In this document: piece by piece, positions 33,856-46,135 of the stretch
Position numbering within the stretch: position 1 is the stretch's first letter
Layout: every line of letters starts with the position of its first letter
Assembly (NCBI GenBank): GCA_963555705.1
Contig: OY743182.1
Coordinates: forward strand, 50,472,592-50,536,591
DNA: 64,000 bases
Direction of reading: 5' to 3'
Origin: Ligustrum vulgare
Taxonomy: Eukaryota; Streptophyta; Magnoliopsida; Lamiales; Oleaceae
Position numbers and translations under genes: made by a program
Notes under the pieces: generated by a model
The model's input: the letters and a program-made list of their open reading frames with translations, nothing else
Told to the model about the DNA's origin: nothing
Databases searched by the model: none

Positions 33856-35106
33856 CCCCTCAAGATGGAGGGTGGTAACACTCCAATCTTGGTACGCAAC
33901 AAGGCATGTCTAGGTCTAGTGAGTGGCTTTGTAAGGGCTTCTGCAAGTTGATCGGAGGAGTTGATGTGAGTGACACGTAATTTTGGATCTTGCACTAATT
34001 GTCGCACATAGTGATAGTCAATGGCGATGTGTTTCATCTTGAAATGGAATACGGGATTGGCGGTGAGATACATAGCTCCAAGGTTATCACAATAGATGAC
34101 AGGAGTGGAGGAGGAGACGCCAATCTCGCTAAGGAGGGAGATGAGCCATTGAAGTTCTGCAGCAGTGGAGGCAACAGAGTGATATTCAGCTTCAGTGGAG
34201 GAACGAGCTACCGTGGCCTGTTTCTTGGAGCTCTAGCTGATAGGCGTGTTGCCAAGGTAAACGAGAAAGGCTCCAGTGGAAGACCTGTCAGCAAGATTTC
34301 TTGCCCAATCGACATCTGAAAATGCATGAAGAGAAAAGACAGCAGATTTGTGTATTTTTAATCCAAAATCAATGGTACCACATAAATAACACAACACACT
34401 TTTAAGACAATTCCAGTGGGATGAATTAGGTGTGTGCATGTGTTGAGACAATCTATTAATACTGTATGATAAGTCTGGCCTGGTAAGTGAGAGTTATTGC
34501 AAGCCTCCAATAATTGATCTATACTCCTTCACATTGTCCAGCTCGTGGCCATCAGAAAATGTGGATTGGAAGTTTAAGGCAAGGGGAGTAGACGTGGGTT
34601 TGGCATCATGCATGTTTGCACGGGTGAGAAGATCCCGAATATATTTTCGCTGGGTTAGAAATAGACCACTGGAAGTGTGGGTGACTTCTATGTCAAGGAA
34701 GTATGTGAGAACGCCTAGGTCTTTGAGGGAAAAGTGAGGCAAGACGATGAATGAGATTATGTAAGGCTGTGGACGAGTTTCCAGTGACAATAATGTCATA
34801 ACCATATATGAGGACAAGAATAAGTGTGGAATATTTTTGAAGAATAAAGAGAGATGTATTTGTTTGGGAGGAGTGAAAACCAAGAGTACAGAGAAAGGAT
34901 TTAAGAGATTCATACCAGACCCGAGGTGCTTGTTTTAGGCCGTAAAGGGAGCGGTTCAATTTACAAATGTAATCTGGTCGGTTGGGATCTTTGAACCCCG
35001 GTGGTTGATGCATGTAGACGGTCTCAGTAAGCTTGCCATGCAAAAAGGCATTGTTTACGTCTAGTTGACGTAATGACCACCCGAATTGTACTGTAAGTGT
35101 AAGCAC
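33849..35106 (-). pseudogene. Copia reverse transcriptase and RNase H remnant
   Basis: Minus-strand pieces in order: RT QLDVNNAFLHGKL, YMHQPPGF, LYGLKQAPRVWYESL; then YGYDIIV where YVDDI is expected; RNase H FSDVDWARNLADRSSTGA; and the C-terminal HIAIDYHYVRQLV, QLAEALTKPL to a stop at 33,849. One catalytic aspartate of the YVDD box is replaced by tyrosine, and frames change at least twice (near 34,490 and 34,740). Confidence 0.9.
33855..33867 (-). other. Copia polypurine tract
   Basis: On the minus strand the sequence just before the 3' LTR is cttgagggggg, a purine run at the expected primer position for plus-strand synthesis. Confidence 0.7.
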
Positions 35107-35418
35107 GAGATGAACTGTGGTGGGTTTTGTAACAGGGCTATAGGTGTCATGAAAATCAATGTCATACCTCAGTTGGAAGCCACGAGCTATAAGTCAAGAT
35201 TTGTAGCAATCAAGAGACCCATCCGGTTTGTATTTGATCCTGAAAACCCATTTACAACTGATGACATTATGCTCAGGAGCCGGAGGGACGAGTGCCCATG
35301 TTTGGTTGTGAACAAGAGCAGCATATTCATGGTGCATATCTTGAAGCCAGTGTGGATCGGTTATGGCATGTTTAACATTGGATGGTTCCCGAGGGAGAGA
35401 TGTGACTGTGTAGTGAGC

Positions 35419-37317
35419 TTATTTGGCTTGAGGCCTGGTGACCATGGTGTGGGATTTTGGGGGCTGAGACAGTGTGGATGCGTTGGGTGGTGGGGAGGCA
35501 TCCGAGGGGCTTGGTTCGGTGGTGGGCTCAAAAAGCTGACGAGAAGTGAATGGAGAAATAGGTTGTGTGGTTTGTAGAAGGTCAGTTATATACTTGGTTT
35601 TACTGGGTGGAGAGGGAGAGGAGCTAGCGGCCGTGGTAGGGGATAAAGAGGGGAATGTCGGTTGTGTTGGAGCCGATGACGGGGACAAGTCCAAGTGACT
35701 GGAAGACGGAGGTGGGGAGGGAGCTAACGGTTCTGTGATGGCCAGCGTGGTTGGGGAAGCGGGTTGCTGCGAGGAGATATGTGGAGATGATGATGGTGGT
35801 GGCCCCGGAGAATTGCCTTGATCCTGGAGGACTTGAGTAGATGAGGGAACAGTGACCATGGGAGGGGATGGTGAGACCATCGTGGGTGCATGGGAATTGT
35901 GTCGTGGAACGGGTTGTGCAAAGGGGAAAATATGCTCAACAAAAACGACGTGACGGGAAGTAAAGATTTTATTTTGTTCCTTATTGAAGCATAGATATGC
36001 ACTTTGTGAACTTGAGTAACTAAAGAAAATGCACGGTTGAGAGTGAGACTCAGGTTTATTGTTATTGTATGACCGTAACCAAGGGTAGCATAAACAACCG
36101 AACACCCGTAATTTTACAAAGTTTGGCGGTTTTGAAAATAATTTGTCAAAATTCGTGGAATAGTTTAAATTGACCTTGGGCATTCGGTTTATTAGGTACA
36201 CAGCAGTATGAAAAGCATATGGCCAATATTGATGAGGGACAGACGTAGTGTGAAGTAGGCTTAAACCTGTTTCAACGATGTGTTTGTGTCGTCTTTCAGC
36301 GAAACCATTGTGCTCAGGTGAAGTTAAATGACTGATGCCATGTGACGAAAGGAAGTGTGACAAAGCCATGAACTCACCACCATTGTCACTATATAGTCGG
36401 CGAATTTTTGTGTGCAAATAATTTTCTACTAATGATTTGAATTTTATGAAAATATCTTTAACATCGGATTTTCTCCTGAGTGTATACAGCCACACATACC
36501 GAGTGAAGTGATCAAAAAACACCACATAATAGCTAAAGCCCTCATGAGACAAGACAGGGGAGGTCCACATGTCAGAATAAATCAAATCCAAAGGTTTATT
36601 ACTAGATAGCGATGAAGAATCAAAAGACAATTTATGACTTTTAACACACTGACATGACTCACAATGGAATAAATTAGACTTAGGTGCAACAGAAATAGAA
36701 TTTGAACGAATAAAATGGTCTAAAATTCTAACAGAAGGGTGTCCTAAACGACGATGCAAAGTATCAAATGACAAAAGTTGTGTGGTGTAGACATGTTTAG
36801 GATCAGGCGCAGAAGTTTGGGGCCACATATACACTCCATCTTTAACTCCTCCTTGCAGAACCGGCTTCCCCGTACGCAGATCCTTCACAGAAAAATTTGA
36901 TGGTAAGAATTCAACAGACATATTGTTTTGAGAACAAAATTTGGAGACTGAAATAAGATTTTTACTCATTTTTGGTACACACAAAACATTATCAAGTCGA
37001 AAATTGGAATTTTGTGATTTGAGAAATTTAGTGCCTGTGTGTGTGATAGTTAGACCCGTACCATCACCGATGTGAATGTCATCTGGTCCAAGATAGTCGG
37101 AGTGGAGGGATAAATTGTTGAGATCAGTAGTGACATGGTGAGAGGCACCGGAGTCAAGTAGCCAATCGGATGAGCTAGGAGGGGCTTGGGCTGCAACATA
37201 GGCAGATGGCGAAAAAGGCCGGAATTGCTGTTGTGGTCGTGGAGAGTAGGTGCCAGGTGGGTGGTTTTGAATAGGCATACTACGCCATTTTGGACAGTAC
37301 TTTTCCGAGTGACCCAC
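35419..37317 (-). pseudogene. Copia protease-integrase segment (632 aa open)
   Basis: The longest open frame of the window. Order: end of the gag zinc knuckle (GHSEKYC), protease DSGASHH (residues about 56-62), GAG-pre-integrase with LHRRLGHPS and CESCQC (HHCC zinc site), integrase core with YSDMW, YSDNGGEF and ERRHKHIVETG (D,D,E triad), then a proline/serine-rich linker. The frame breaks after VTRPQAK, and an in-frame TAA sits in the zinc knuckle just upstream, so Gag-Pol would not be made. Domain content is that of Ty1/copia. Confidence 0.93.
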
Positions 37318-38160
37318 TTCTTAACATAGCTGACATTTACCCTAATAATTGCTGGGCCTGTGGCTTTGAGAAAACTGAACAACAGCAAATTATGAATTGT
37401 TGGACGGCTAGTTGGTATTAAATGGTGGTCGAGAGTTGCTATTTTTTAGCGGCTATTGCTGTTGTTTGGTGACTTGTTGGTAGTGTAGTTGGCAATCACC
37501 GAAGAGGAAAGTTGGTGAGACGTTTGGTTAGTTTTAATTTGGAACTCGGCTGCTTCAAGCTTCTCTTGAAGTTCATCCATAGTGAGAGATGTTTCTCTCG
37601 CATTAATGGCAGCAGCTATGTCCTTATAGTCTTTGTCCAGACCATTCAGCACGTGCACAGTTATCTCATCAGCATTTGGTTCCTTGCCTATGATAGCCAG
37701 CGTGTCAACAATTTGTCAAATTTCACGCATGTAGTCAGTTATGGAGGAATCCCCTTTGTGGAGTCTTGACATTTTTCCTTTAAGCCCCATAATCCTGGCT
37801 CGAGATTTCGTGGCAAAAGTTCTCTGGATTTTCAACCATGCCTCATGTGAGGATTTAGCTTAGGTGATACTGGAAACATATGTTGGCGAAACTGAGCTTA
37901 GCATAGCATTCAAGATCAACTGATCTTGTCGAATCCAATAAGAAAAGTCGGGGTTTTCTGTATCAACATCATCCACTTTGACGGTGACCGGTGGACATAC
38001 TGTGGTCCCGTCAACATAACCAAAGAGACCATAGCCAATTAAGCAGCTATGAATCTAAGCATACCATGTAGAGTAGTTTTCAGGATCAAGCTTAACAGGG
38101 AGTTGCGATTGCAATTTATCACAATAGGAAATTGATGGATGTGCGAGGCCATGATAGACA
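37318..38160 (-). pseudogene. Copia gag remnant
   Basis: Minus-strand blocks include KLDPENYSTWYA, VHVLNGLDKDYKDIAAAINA and ETSLTMDELQEKLEAAEF, the UBN2-type gag of copia elements, then a CX2CX4HX4C knuckle (CQLC, stop, EVGHSEKYC). Several stops fall where CAA or CAG (Gln) is expected, as C-to-T decay would produce. Confidence 0.85.
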
Positions 38161-38244
38161 GTTGGCCAGATATGAGGGTTGAGGAAATGTTTGAAATGGT
38201 GGATGAAGAAGATGAAGCCATGGATCAAGCAGTTAGGCTATTTG

Positions 38245-38256
38245 GCTCTGATACCA
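38245..38256 (-). other. Copia primer-binding site (initiator tRNA-Met)
   Basis: Minus strand tggtatcagagc directly next to the 5' LTR. This is the standard plant copia PBS complementary to the 3' end of initiator tRNA-Met. Confidence 0.95.
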
Positions 38257-38600
38257 TGAAGAGATGTATGAGAAGAGAAGAAACAGGGCGCTTAGGCCAA
38301 CTTCAAGCTTGTGGACGCAGAGAAGAAGAGAGATCAATATGGAAAAGCTTAATAATATCATTGATATACATGAGTTTAAATACAAGAAGAAACCTAAAAA
38401 CTTTCTATCTATATACAAGATAAATATGGAAAACTTATATTGCTTGGAGAGCAATCCTAGGATATACATGGAATAGAATATTTACAGAATATACAAAATA
38501 GGATAAATAAGGAGAAGATCTCCTTGGATATACATGGACTAGAATATTTACAGAATATACAAAATAGGATAAATAAGGAGAAGATCCCATAATTATCCCA
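38257..38600 (-). repeat. Copia 5' LTR
   Basis: In element orientation it runs from tgggataattatggg (ending at 38,600) to ctcttca at 38,257, TG...CA. 344 bp; lacks the 57-bp duplication of the partner LTR. Confidence 0.93.
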
Positions 38601-39004
38601 TTAAGCTTTACGACATTTACAAGTGCTCTCCTCCCCCAGTGAAGGGGAGGACTAAGGCGACTCTGACCTTAAACAGCTTCGAAAAGGGAGGAGATGGAGG
38701 TGGTGCTTCAGAATGCGACGGGAAATTCCACTCTGATAAAGCAAAGGTGGTGGCGTTGTCTACCGGATGGCTGAAGAATAATGTGAAAATGTGTAATAAA
38801 AACATTATTATTCATGGAAATGGGAGGAGTGTGAAAGCCAAAGTGGTGGATGAATGTGACTCCACAAAGGGGTGTGATTGCAAGCATGATTTCCAGCCTC
38901 CGTGCCCGAATAATATCGTGGATGCTTCTCCTGTAGTTTGGAGAGCTTTGAGGGTGCCAAAGAAGGACTGGGGTTTGATGGAGATTTTTTGGGCTGATGA
39001 ATGA

Positions 39005-39735
39005 TTTTCAGTACGAACTTAGGAGGAGAGTTCGTCACGTCCAGTTAAAGGTACAATAAAATTAAATTTACTCATTTCAAAGGATTACATTTCGTGTCTC
39101 CTAGTCATACTACTCGTTATCATATGATGACGAGCATAGACTAACATGCCATAATTCTTGTTTAGTATTTGCATGAATAATCAATCCATCAACACTTTTT
39201 CATGAATGGAAAAATATGGTGTCTATTTTTCTTGTTAATGTTATCATACAATTTAAGTCGGCTTCAAAAGTTTGTGCTTTCATTTATTTCTTTATTTATC
39301 AAACTTGATTTACAATTTGACACAAAGGAGCCCTCCAAATGAAGTCAATTACCCTAAAATTACTAAAGAGAAGTAGAACCTGTAAAAAGTGCAAAGCTCT
39401 GTTTAAAGTCGATCTAGCAGTGAATTGAACAAAGTGAAGACAAAAGACTCATGTAGCTGACAACAAGTTTATTGAGAAATTTTCACGGAAGTGATTTCCA
39501 CCATATAACCAAGCGATCGCTAGGAGACTTTTTTAATCAGCAGAAGTGATTTCCACCATATAACCAACAAATCACTTGATCATACCAAGTGCTCGTTTGG
39601 AGTCAAAATATGACAATTCCGGATTTTCTCTATACTTTTCATTTTTTCCCCTTGTATAATTACAGTATTTTCCTTAGGGAGAATATGCAAGATTAGCGGT
39701 AATTTCATCACTTATATATGTATTGTTTCAAATAA
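39005..39735. other. 3' flank of kiwellin copy A
   Basis: Matches the 3' flank of copy C (56,658-57,297) up to about 39,450, including the block aaggagccctccaaatgaag. It lacks the 175-bp insertion found in copies B and C. 39,489-39,567 contains a short direct repeat of gaagtgatttccaccatata. No gene. Confidence 0.75.
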
Positions 39736-39800
39736 CTAGTGCATCATCCGTGCGACGTACAAACTTGACCATTAATCGAGGAATAATATTTGTTACATTT

Positions 39801-39839
<39 letters not shown>

Positions 39840-40056
39840 CTAATTTTAGTAACGAAATTGTCAATAATAAATATGCTGTATTACAATATCGTGCAATTTG
39901 TTGACAAATCAATATCTGCTGTCCAATTAGGTTCACACTCTAGATATCATTTATACGATATAATATTATATTCGATATATTTCCAAACTGTAACCGGTTC
40001 AAACTAAACATTGCTTCTACATGATCATTGTTTATTTGTTAACATATTGTTGACTA

Positions 40057-40100
<44 letters not shown>

Positions 40101-40772
40101 CGAAAAATGGAAATTTAATACATACCATTTTATCTATATTAAAATTATAAAGATGATTTAATTTCCCAATAAAAATAATACTTTTCTTTTGAGAATTAAT
40201 TTTAAATTTAAATGGTATTCAACACTAATTATCTACAAGACTTAATTACGGCGCACGACTCTTCATCTGGAATTGGAATTATAATATGAATATTAAATAT
40301 GAAAATGAATAAGAAAGCAACAAAATTGGATTTAGTAGTAAAAAGATTTTTCAAAGTTATTTTAACACTAACCGCTTTCCTATACAAACTTTTTCTTCTT
40401 TATAGATGATCGAGTATGAGATTCTTGTATTGGATAATCCTCCAAATAATTTTTAGCATAAATCTTCTTAAAAAAATGACTTATTTGCACATATTCTAGC
40501 ATATTTATTTATATTCAATTATATTAATCCATTTTTTTAAAATTTTCAATTTAACATATTTACATAGAATATAACATTTATTTACATTCAAATATATTAA
40601 TCCAACATTTTGATTTTCAATGTAACACATTTACATATAATATATTTATTACAACTCTTATATATACATATGTAATAAATATTAAATTTTCTACAAAAAG
40701 TTATAAAGAATATAAAGTACATTTGGCGAAAATCTATGTGTATTTTTGTGACTTCTATTTATATATTTTTGA
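39736..40772 (-). mobile_element. Non-autonomous Helitron next to gypsy fragment
   Basis: Plus strand A|CTAG at 39,736, then gtgcatcatccgtgc-gac-gtac, a degenerate version of the 3' hairpin of the 17-27 kb array. The right end is ...atatttttGA|T at 40,771-40,773, the expected 5' TC end on the minus strand. It holds a (CA)n run (39,805-39,836) and a long poly-A (about 40,059-40,095). No coding sequence. Confidence 0.8.
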
Positions 40773-41290
40773 TGGTTACCTTATTAAGTGCTTGATAATC
40801 CATGCACATCCTTAGCGAACCATCATGCTTTCTTTGAAAATGTACTGGTGCATCATAAGGTGCCTTCGAAGACCTTATCCTCCCCGTGCCAAGTTCTGTA
40901 AGTTTCCTTTGAAGTTCTTCAAGTTCTGACGGTGCCATTCGATAAGGTGGTTTGGTACCTAGCTCCAACTCAATCTTGTAAGCCACCTCCCTCCTAGGTG
41001 GTAACCTTTTTTGGTAACTTTGGTGGCATTACATCCTAGCTTATTTTCTTCAAGGATTTCTTTGATGATATTTGGTAAGTTATCATTTGATTGCCCACAT
41101 ATAGCATCTTCCACCTTTAAAGTTCCTAAAAATGTCACATCCCCCTTCTTTAACCCTTTCGCTAATTGCATGGTCGAAAGATGCCTCGTTGCTTTCGTCC
41201 CCAACGTTCCCTTCACCGTAGGTACCATGCATGGAGACTCCTTCTCCATTGAAGGTACCATGCATTGAGACTCCCCAATATGCATGGAGA
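40773..41290 (-). pseudogene. Ty3/gypsy pol fragment (protease-RT junction)
   Basis: Minus-strand translation: QLAKGLKKGDVTFLGTLKVE, then in another frame [69 protein letters not shown]. This is the start of the gypsy RT. It is truncated exactly at the Helitron end, where ALNKVTIKN should continue. At least one frameshift near 40,970. Near 41,220-41,300 the word ccatgcatggagactcc is repeated. Confidence 0.9.
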
Positions 41291-41409
41291 CTCCTAGTTG
41301 TTACTATAAAAATTGAAGTTTGATTTTTTGCTCACAATTTATTTTTTCCGTTCATTACCTCGTGTTTATAAATTCTTCTTTGTTGTCTTATTCGCTATAT
41401 TCAAAGAAG

Positions 41410-43905
41410 GTAATTCTAATACAATGGTTGGGCTCCATGTGCAATAAACTTCTTGTCTAATTACTTCAGAACAACTTGATGGTACCAACTACGTTGAATA
41501 GGCTTTGAATGCCAAAATAAGATCCGTGGAAAGAAGTATTGGGTTATATTTCAGGGTTCAAAGTTGCACCTGCTAATGTTCGGTTGGAAGAGTATGAGTC
41601 TAGAGAATATGAGAATTGCCTTGTGAATTCTTGGCTCCTCGATGCAATGAAGAAAGATATTTGATCTCTCTTTCTTCGATTTCTACAGCAAGAGAGATAT
41701 GGGAATCATTCTGACAGACATTCTATTGAACATGTTGCATCAAAGACCTATCAAATACACTGGGATATGATTTCTATTCGTTATAATGGGGGATCTATCA
41801 ACTCCTACTTTAGAAAACTATAAAAGATTTAGCAGAAACTTGATGATATCGATAATTGTTCTATGTAGTGTGCTAAAGATATTGAGAGATATACCACGAA
41901 GGTTAATTCTCAACAGGTGTATATGTTTTTTCCAGGTCTTGATTCTCGATTGGATGAAGCGAGAATCCAAATACTTTCAACCAAACCACTTCCAAATATA
42001 CAAACTGCTTATGCTGTAGTCTGTGCACTGTGCATAAGCCAATCATCGGGATGCCATGTTTAGGAGAGTAATTGGAGAAGTGGTGATGTGTTCCGGACCC
42101 TCGACAATCGGAGTCATAGCAGGCTTGACAGAAAGTTAAATATTCAAGCCAAATAAAAGTGCAGTCCAGTCAACCATATCGGAATTGGATGGATAATATA
42201 TGTTTTTCGAGTAGAAATAAGTCACCGAGCAAGACTCATGGGCTAAAGACCTTGAGCCCATTGATTTTAGGGCAAACTTCCATCGTTTGGGGCTTCAAAT
42301 TGACAAATCAATTATGCATACGGAAATTAGGGTTTTTGCGTATTTTTAGGTTAAATTTTGTTTTTAATTATTTGTTTGCCTATTTTAGAATTTTAGTCTA
42401 ACTAGAATTCTATTTTGAGTCAATTAGCGGTTAAGTTATTTTACTTATTTATATTCCTTTCCATTCATTGTAATGCAGACTTGAGACTTTGATTTTGATA
42501 TAAACAGTTTTTATTGAGGATTCAATAAAAGTTATAGGTAGATTCCTATGTTTTTTCAAACTTATCAAGAATATTTCTTGTGGCGTTCAAATATCGAACT
42601 TATCAAATATTTCTTGAGAATATTTGTGGCGTTCAAATCAGAGACTTATCAAGGAAATTGGGCAATTCCTTGTGGTGTTTCGAAAGTCTTGGTTCTTTAT
42701 TCCGCATCGTCAGCCATCGCGTCATGAATATCGGGTCATGATTCATCCGTCCAACCACAACCTGAGTTCGGAACTTTACGGCATTTCTTCCGCGCTTCGA
42801 ATCTCATCAAGTGGAGGTGATGATTTCTAGGAAAATGTCGTCATCAAAAAAAAAAAAAAATCGAAAGTGTACTCATTGTAAAGGTATAGGTCATACCGTA
42901 GACGCTTGCAGATTCATGGATATCCAAATTGGCATCCAAAGGCTAAGAAGACATTTAAGTTTTCCCTAGCGTTAAGGAATATGACATTAATCCAACTAGA
43001 AATCTTGCCACAGCCCGAGATTCACTGCTAAGCGAGGTACTTGTTTTACTAGAAATGGAGAATGGATAATTGAATCTAGTTCAACGGACCATATAACTTG
43101 TGATTGGTACATTTTTAGTCATTTATCCTCTAGTTTCCCAAAAATTGGCATTACCAATGCCAATGGGGTTTAACCCCATCTGTTGGTATTTGTACCATCG
43201 CATTATTCTCTAATTTAACTATCAAAGATATCCTGCTTGTACCATCATTAAATTGCAACATTCTCTCTGTTCTTCAATTAATAAAATCTCATAATTGTGT
43301 TTCAATGTTCTTCCCTACTCAATGTATGTTTGGCTTTCAACAATCCAAAAGAAAAGGACAAGTTCACTTGGTAAATGAAGGTGTGGTGAATAAGAAAAAA
43401 ATGAAGTTTGGCTATGGTATAAGCATCTAGGGCATCCTTCTTTTAGTTATCTTAGAAGATTATTTCACTTCCCATTTCGTGAATGAACTTTTTTAGATTT
43501 TATTTTTGAAACTTGTGTCATGATAAAAAGTCATCGTTCCACTTTTCTTTTGAGTTATAATAAATCAAGTTTCTCTTTCTCACTAGTTCATTCGGATGTT
43601 TGGGGGACTGGCACTAATTTCAACTCTTAATGGGATGATCAAGGCGATTTATAACTTTTTTGGATGATTGTACTAGAATGAACTGGGTTTACCAATTGAA
43701 ACATAAGAGTGATGCGAGTACCATTTTTCGAATTTTTCATCAAATGGTAACTTCCTATTTGGGTGTTCCAATAAAATTCTTAGCTCTAATAATGGAGTAC
43801 TCTAAGTATGAGTTGATAGAGTTCATGCATTCGGTAGGTATTACTCATCAAACTTCACGTCCTTATTCTCTACCTACAAAATGAGGTGATAGAGAAAAAA
43901 TAGAT
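41410..43905 (+). pseudogene. Second Ty1/copia remnant (gag to integrase)
   Basis: Plus-strand pieces in order: gag LDGTNYVEWALNAK (one base lost before A) and YMFFPGLDSRLDEARIQIL; zinc knuckle CTHCKGIGHTVDAC (near 42,870); protease region WIIESSSTDHITCDW where DSGATDHMTCD is expected (active site lost); pre-integrase HLGHPSFSYLRRLF; integrase MDDCTRMNWVYQLKHKSD and EYSKYELIEFMHSVGITHQT. RT and RNase H are absent. 42,065-42,840 does not fit the reading order and looks like a later insertion of unknown kind. Many stops. Confidence 0.82.
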
Positions 43906-43922
43906 ACTAGATCTCTTTATTT

Positions 43923-43968
43923 CCCCCCCCCCCTCTCCCGAGGGGGGGGGGAGGGGGGGGGGGGAGGC
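43923..43968. repeat. Poly-C followed by poly-G (inverted homopolymers)
   Basis: A C-run with a ctctcccga centre followed by a long G-run. Together they form a strong hairpin or G-quadruplex-prone tract at the end of the second copia remnant. Homopolymer lengths may be affected by sequencing. Confidence 0.85.
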
Positions 43969-43969
43969 A

Positions 43970-45132
43970 TGAGCATTCTTATCTATGGGCTGAGTCATTG
44001 AATTCAGTCTGGGATAGAAATAATACCCACAGGAGACTCGACACAAATGGGTGATTACCCGAATAAATGAGTTTGCAGTTCTGGTATGGAGGTAAATATA
44101 AAAATTCGACATGGGTTTTTGCATTAGCAAAAAATGTCAGCCTTTAAAAGGAACAAACACAAGTCATAATTCATAAACCCTACTTCTCTTATTCTCCCAG
44201 ACACCGCTATACCGAATCTCCAAACATTTTGTGTTCTCTCTTTCCCAAGTATTTCACCTCTTTCCTTCAACATATTTACTTCTTTTAGCTAATTAGTTAT
44301 TAGCTTTATTTATTTAGATATTCTAATTAGTTATTGATTTTTTTTTAAAAATATGTTATTCTTTCTTGTTATTTTTCTAGTTAAATATGATAATTACTTC
44401 TCTTTAATTTGTAACGTTTGCCTTCAATTCTTTTTATTAAAAAAAATAAACAAAATGTTTTTGCAAAAAATAAACAATTAAATGGGTTTTTAAATGGGTA
44501 TGAAATCATTCCCACCTCCGGTATAGAGGCTAAAAATTCTAGGGTTTGAGCTTAACACCATACCCATTGTCATCCCTAAATTCAACGGTCTACTTGATAA
44601 GTCATACACCATGTAGTGTTCTTAATTTTAAGAGATCATTAAATGTTTTATCTGACTGTTGCACTCTTTGTCGGTGGTTCTTTTGGCTCCTATAATTTTT
44701 GGTGTGTGTAACCTTATCCACTTTCACTCCCATCAAAATACTTAATTAGAACATTGGGTTGTGAAATGCATCTTTGTGGGACATGGAACCAATCAAGATT
44801 GGTACAAATTTTATGATCATGTCTTTGAAAAAGTTTTGTCTCCATGGATGTTAGCTTTGATTAAAAAAAAAAAAAAAAATCCTCTAAAAACTATTGCTTA
44901 CTGATTTTTAACTTAGAGTGGAAAATCAAATAGAAATAATCAATCATGAAGAGTTGCATGCTTTTTTTTCTATTGGTGAGGGTGAAGTCTCATCTCTCCA
45001 TGATCGTATATTGTCTTTTCTTTCTTCAACAAAATTATCGGGTCAATCTTCTCCTGAAGTACCTTCTAATCCTACTAATTCAAATCCTACATTTTTTTAT
45101 AATACTGAACCTCTTGTTGATAATGATAGTCC
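43970..45132. other. Intergenic DNA with possible copia linker remnant
   Basis: 44,918-45,157 is open for 79 codons (acidic, Ser/Pro-rich, with LSSTKLSGQSSPEVPSNPTN). This composition resembles the variable region between copia integrase and RT, so it may belong to the remnant ending at 43,905. Its 3' end runs into the segmental duplication that begins at 45,133. Otherwise nothing recognised. Confidence 0.35.
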
Positions 45133-45322
45133 TCAAGTATATGTAATTACAAATTAAGCACCATGAAAATCATTTGTTCAACGTAAGTCCTTATTAACTT
45201 GACCATTTGAATATTTGACTTTGACTAAATAATTTTTTGAATTTTTTTACTAGTATAAAAATGGGTTATAACATAATTTTAACCAACCGCAATTTTTTTG
45301 TTGATGTAACATAAGTACTATG
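45133..45322. repeat. Left part of segmental duplication, copy B
   Basis: Counterpart of 32,486-32,690. Continuity with copy A is broken at 45,322 by about 1.7 kb of unrelated DNA and resumes at about 47,022. Confidence 0.85.
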
Positions 45323-46060
45323 ATGCCCCCCACAAGTATGGTTTAGCCGTAAAGTAGGAGAAGTTAAAACTAGAGGATTGGGGGTTCGAATCTTGGCTCT
45401 TGGAAAATTGCATTTAAATGTCGAAAGGTAAGTGCTTACATCGTGGCAAGGTCATCATGCGCCCGGTCACCACTCTGAGGGTCCCATCCCCATGACGTAA
45501 AGAAGGATTTGTAGGGAGGTGAACAATTACCCGAATATCTAGTACTCCAAGTGTGCATGCACAGGATGTATTCGCATTTGAATTTACATGGAGTGCGAAC
45601 TAGTGGAGAAGGTCGTCCTCTCCCAAGATTAATCTGGCGAAGCTTGAACGCCTGAGTTATAAAAAAAAGGTTTTATTATACGAACTTGTTGAAATTGAAA
45701 TAGGGGAATACATATTCCTATTAAGGTTTCGAGTTCAGAATTTGATAACTACCTTCAATTTTTTTTTTTTAATAGAAAAATATTGTTTTATTCCAAGTAT
45801 CATGTTGTGATACTTTAAAAATATTTTGCGATACTTTTAAATTATCACAACTAGATACTTATGATATTTTCAAATTTTTAGTATCATAACTTGAAACTTT
45901 ATCAAATGTTTATGATACTTTAGACGAAATTATACTATCACAACTTGAATCTTTACACATTTTTTTTAATGATACTTTACTCAGTACCTCTCTTCACACT
46001 AGCAGCCGGCGACCTTGAGCACCAACAACTCCATTTCTCCCATAACACACAGCTGCAACC

Positions 46061-46135
<75 letters not shown>

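Larger units (their letters stand above)
33457..38600 (-). mobile_element. Degenerate Ty1/copia LTR retrotransposon inserted in kiwellin copy A
   Basis: The element lies on the minus strand: 5' LTR 38,257-38,600, PBS, gag, protease, integrase, reverse transcriptase, RNase H, PPT, 3' LTR 33,457-about 33,855. The order protease-integrase-RT-RNaseH defines copia. The host sequence aagctt is present on both sides (33,451-33,456 and 38,603-38,608), with two extra T at the right edge. The coding region carries many stops and frameshifts, so it cannot move by itself. Confidence 0.95.
33283..39004 (+). pseudogene. Kiwellin copy A, disrupted by a Ty1/copia retrotransposon
   Basis: 5' part 33,283-33,456 and 3' part 38,603-39,004 together cover the whole kiwellin frame seen intact at 56,088. 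The 5' part encodes the signal peptide and first cysteines up to SECCKEGKL. The copia element enters there, and its first bases supply a stop (tga, 33,457-33,459), leaving a 58-aa secreted-type peptide. The 3' part continues YDIYKCSPP to FWADE and stop. It has substitutions against copy C, such as VKMCNK for VKRCNK and CDCKHDF for CDSEHDF. In this copy the upstream frame is open from an ATG at 33,037 through the kiwellin ATG; whether it is translated is unknown. A TATA-like tctatatatatt lies near 33,200-33,211, as in copy C. Function as a full kiwellin is lost. Confidence 0.92.

Noticed and set aside
35086..35577. 163-codon plus-strand frame opposite the copia pol
   Set aside because: Antisense shadow of the copia RT/linker region.
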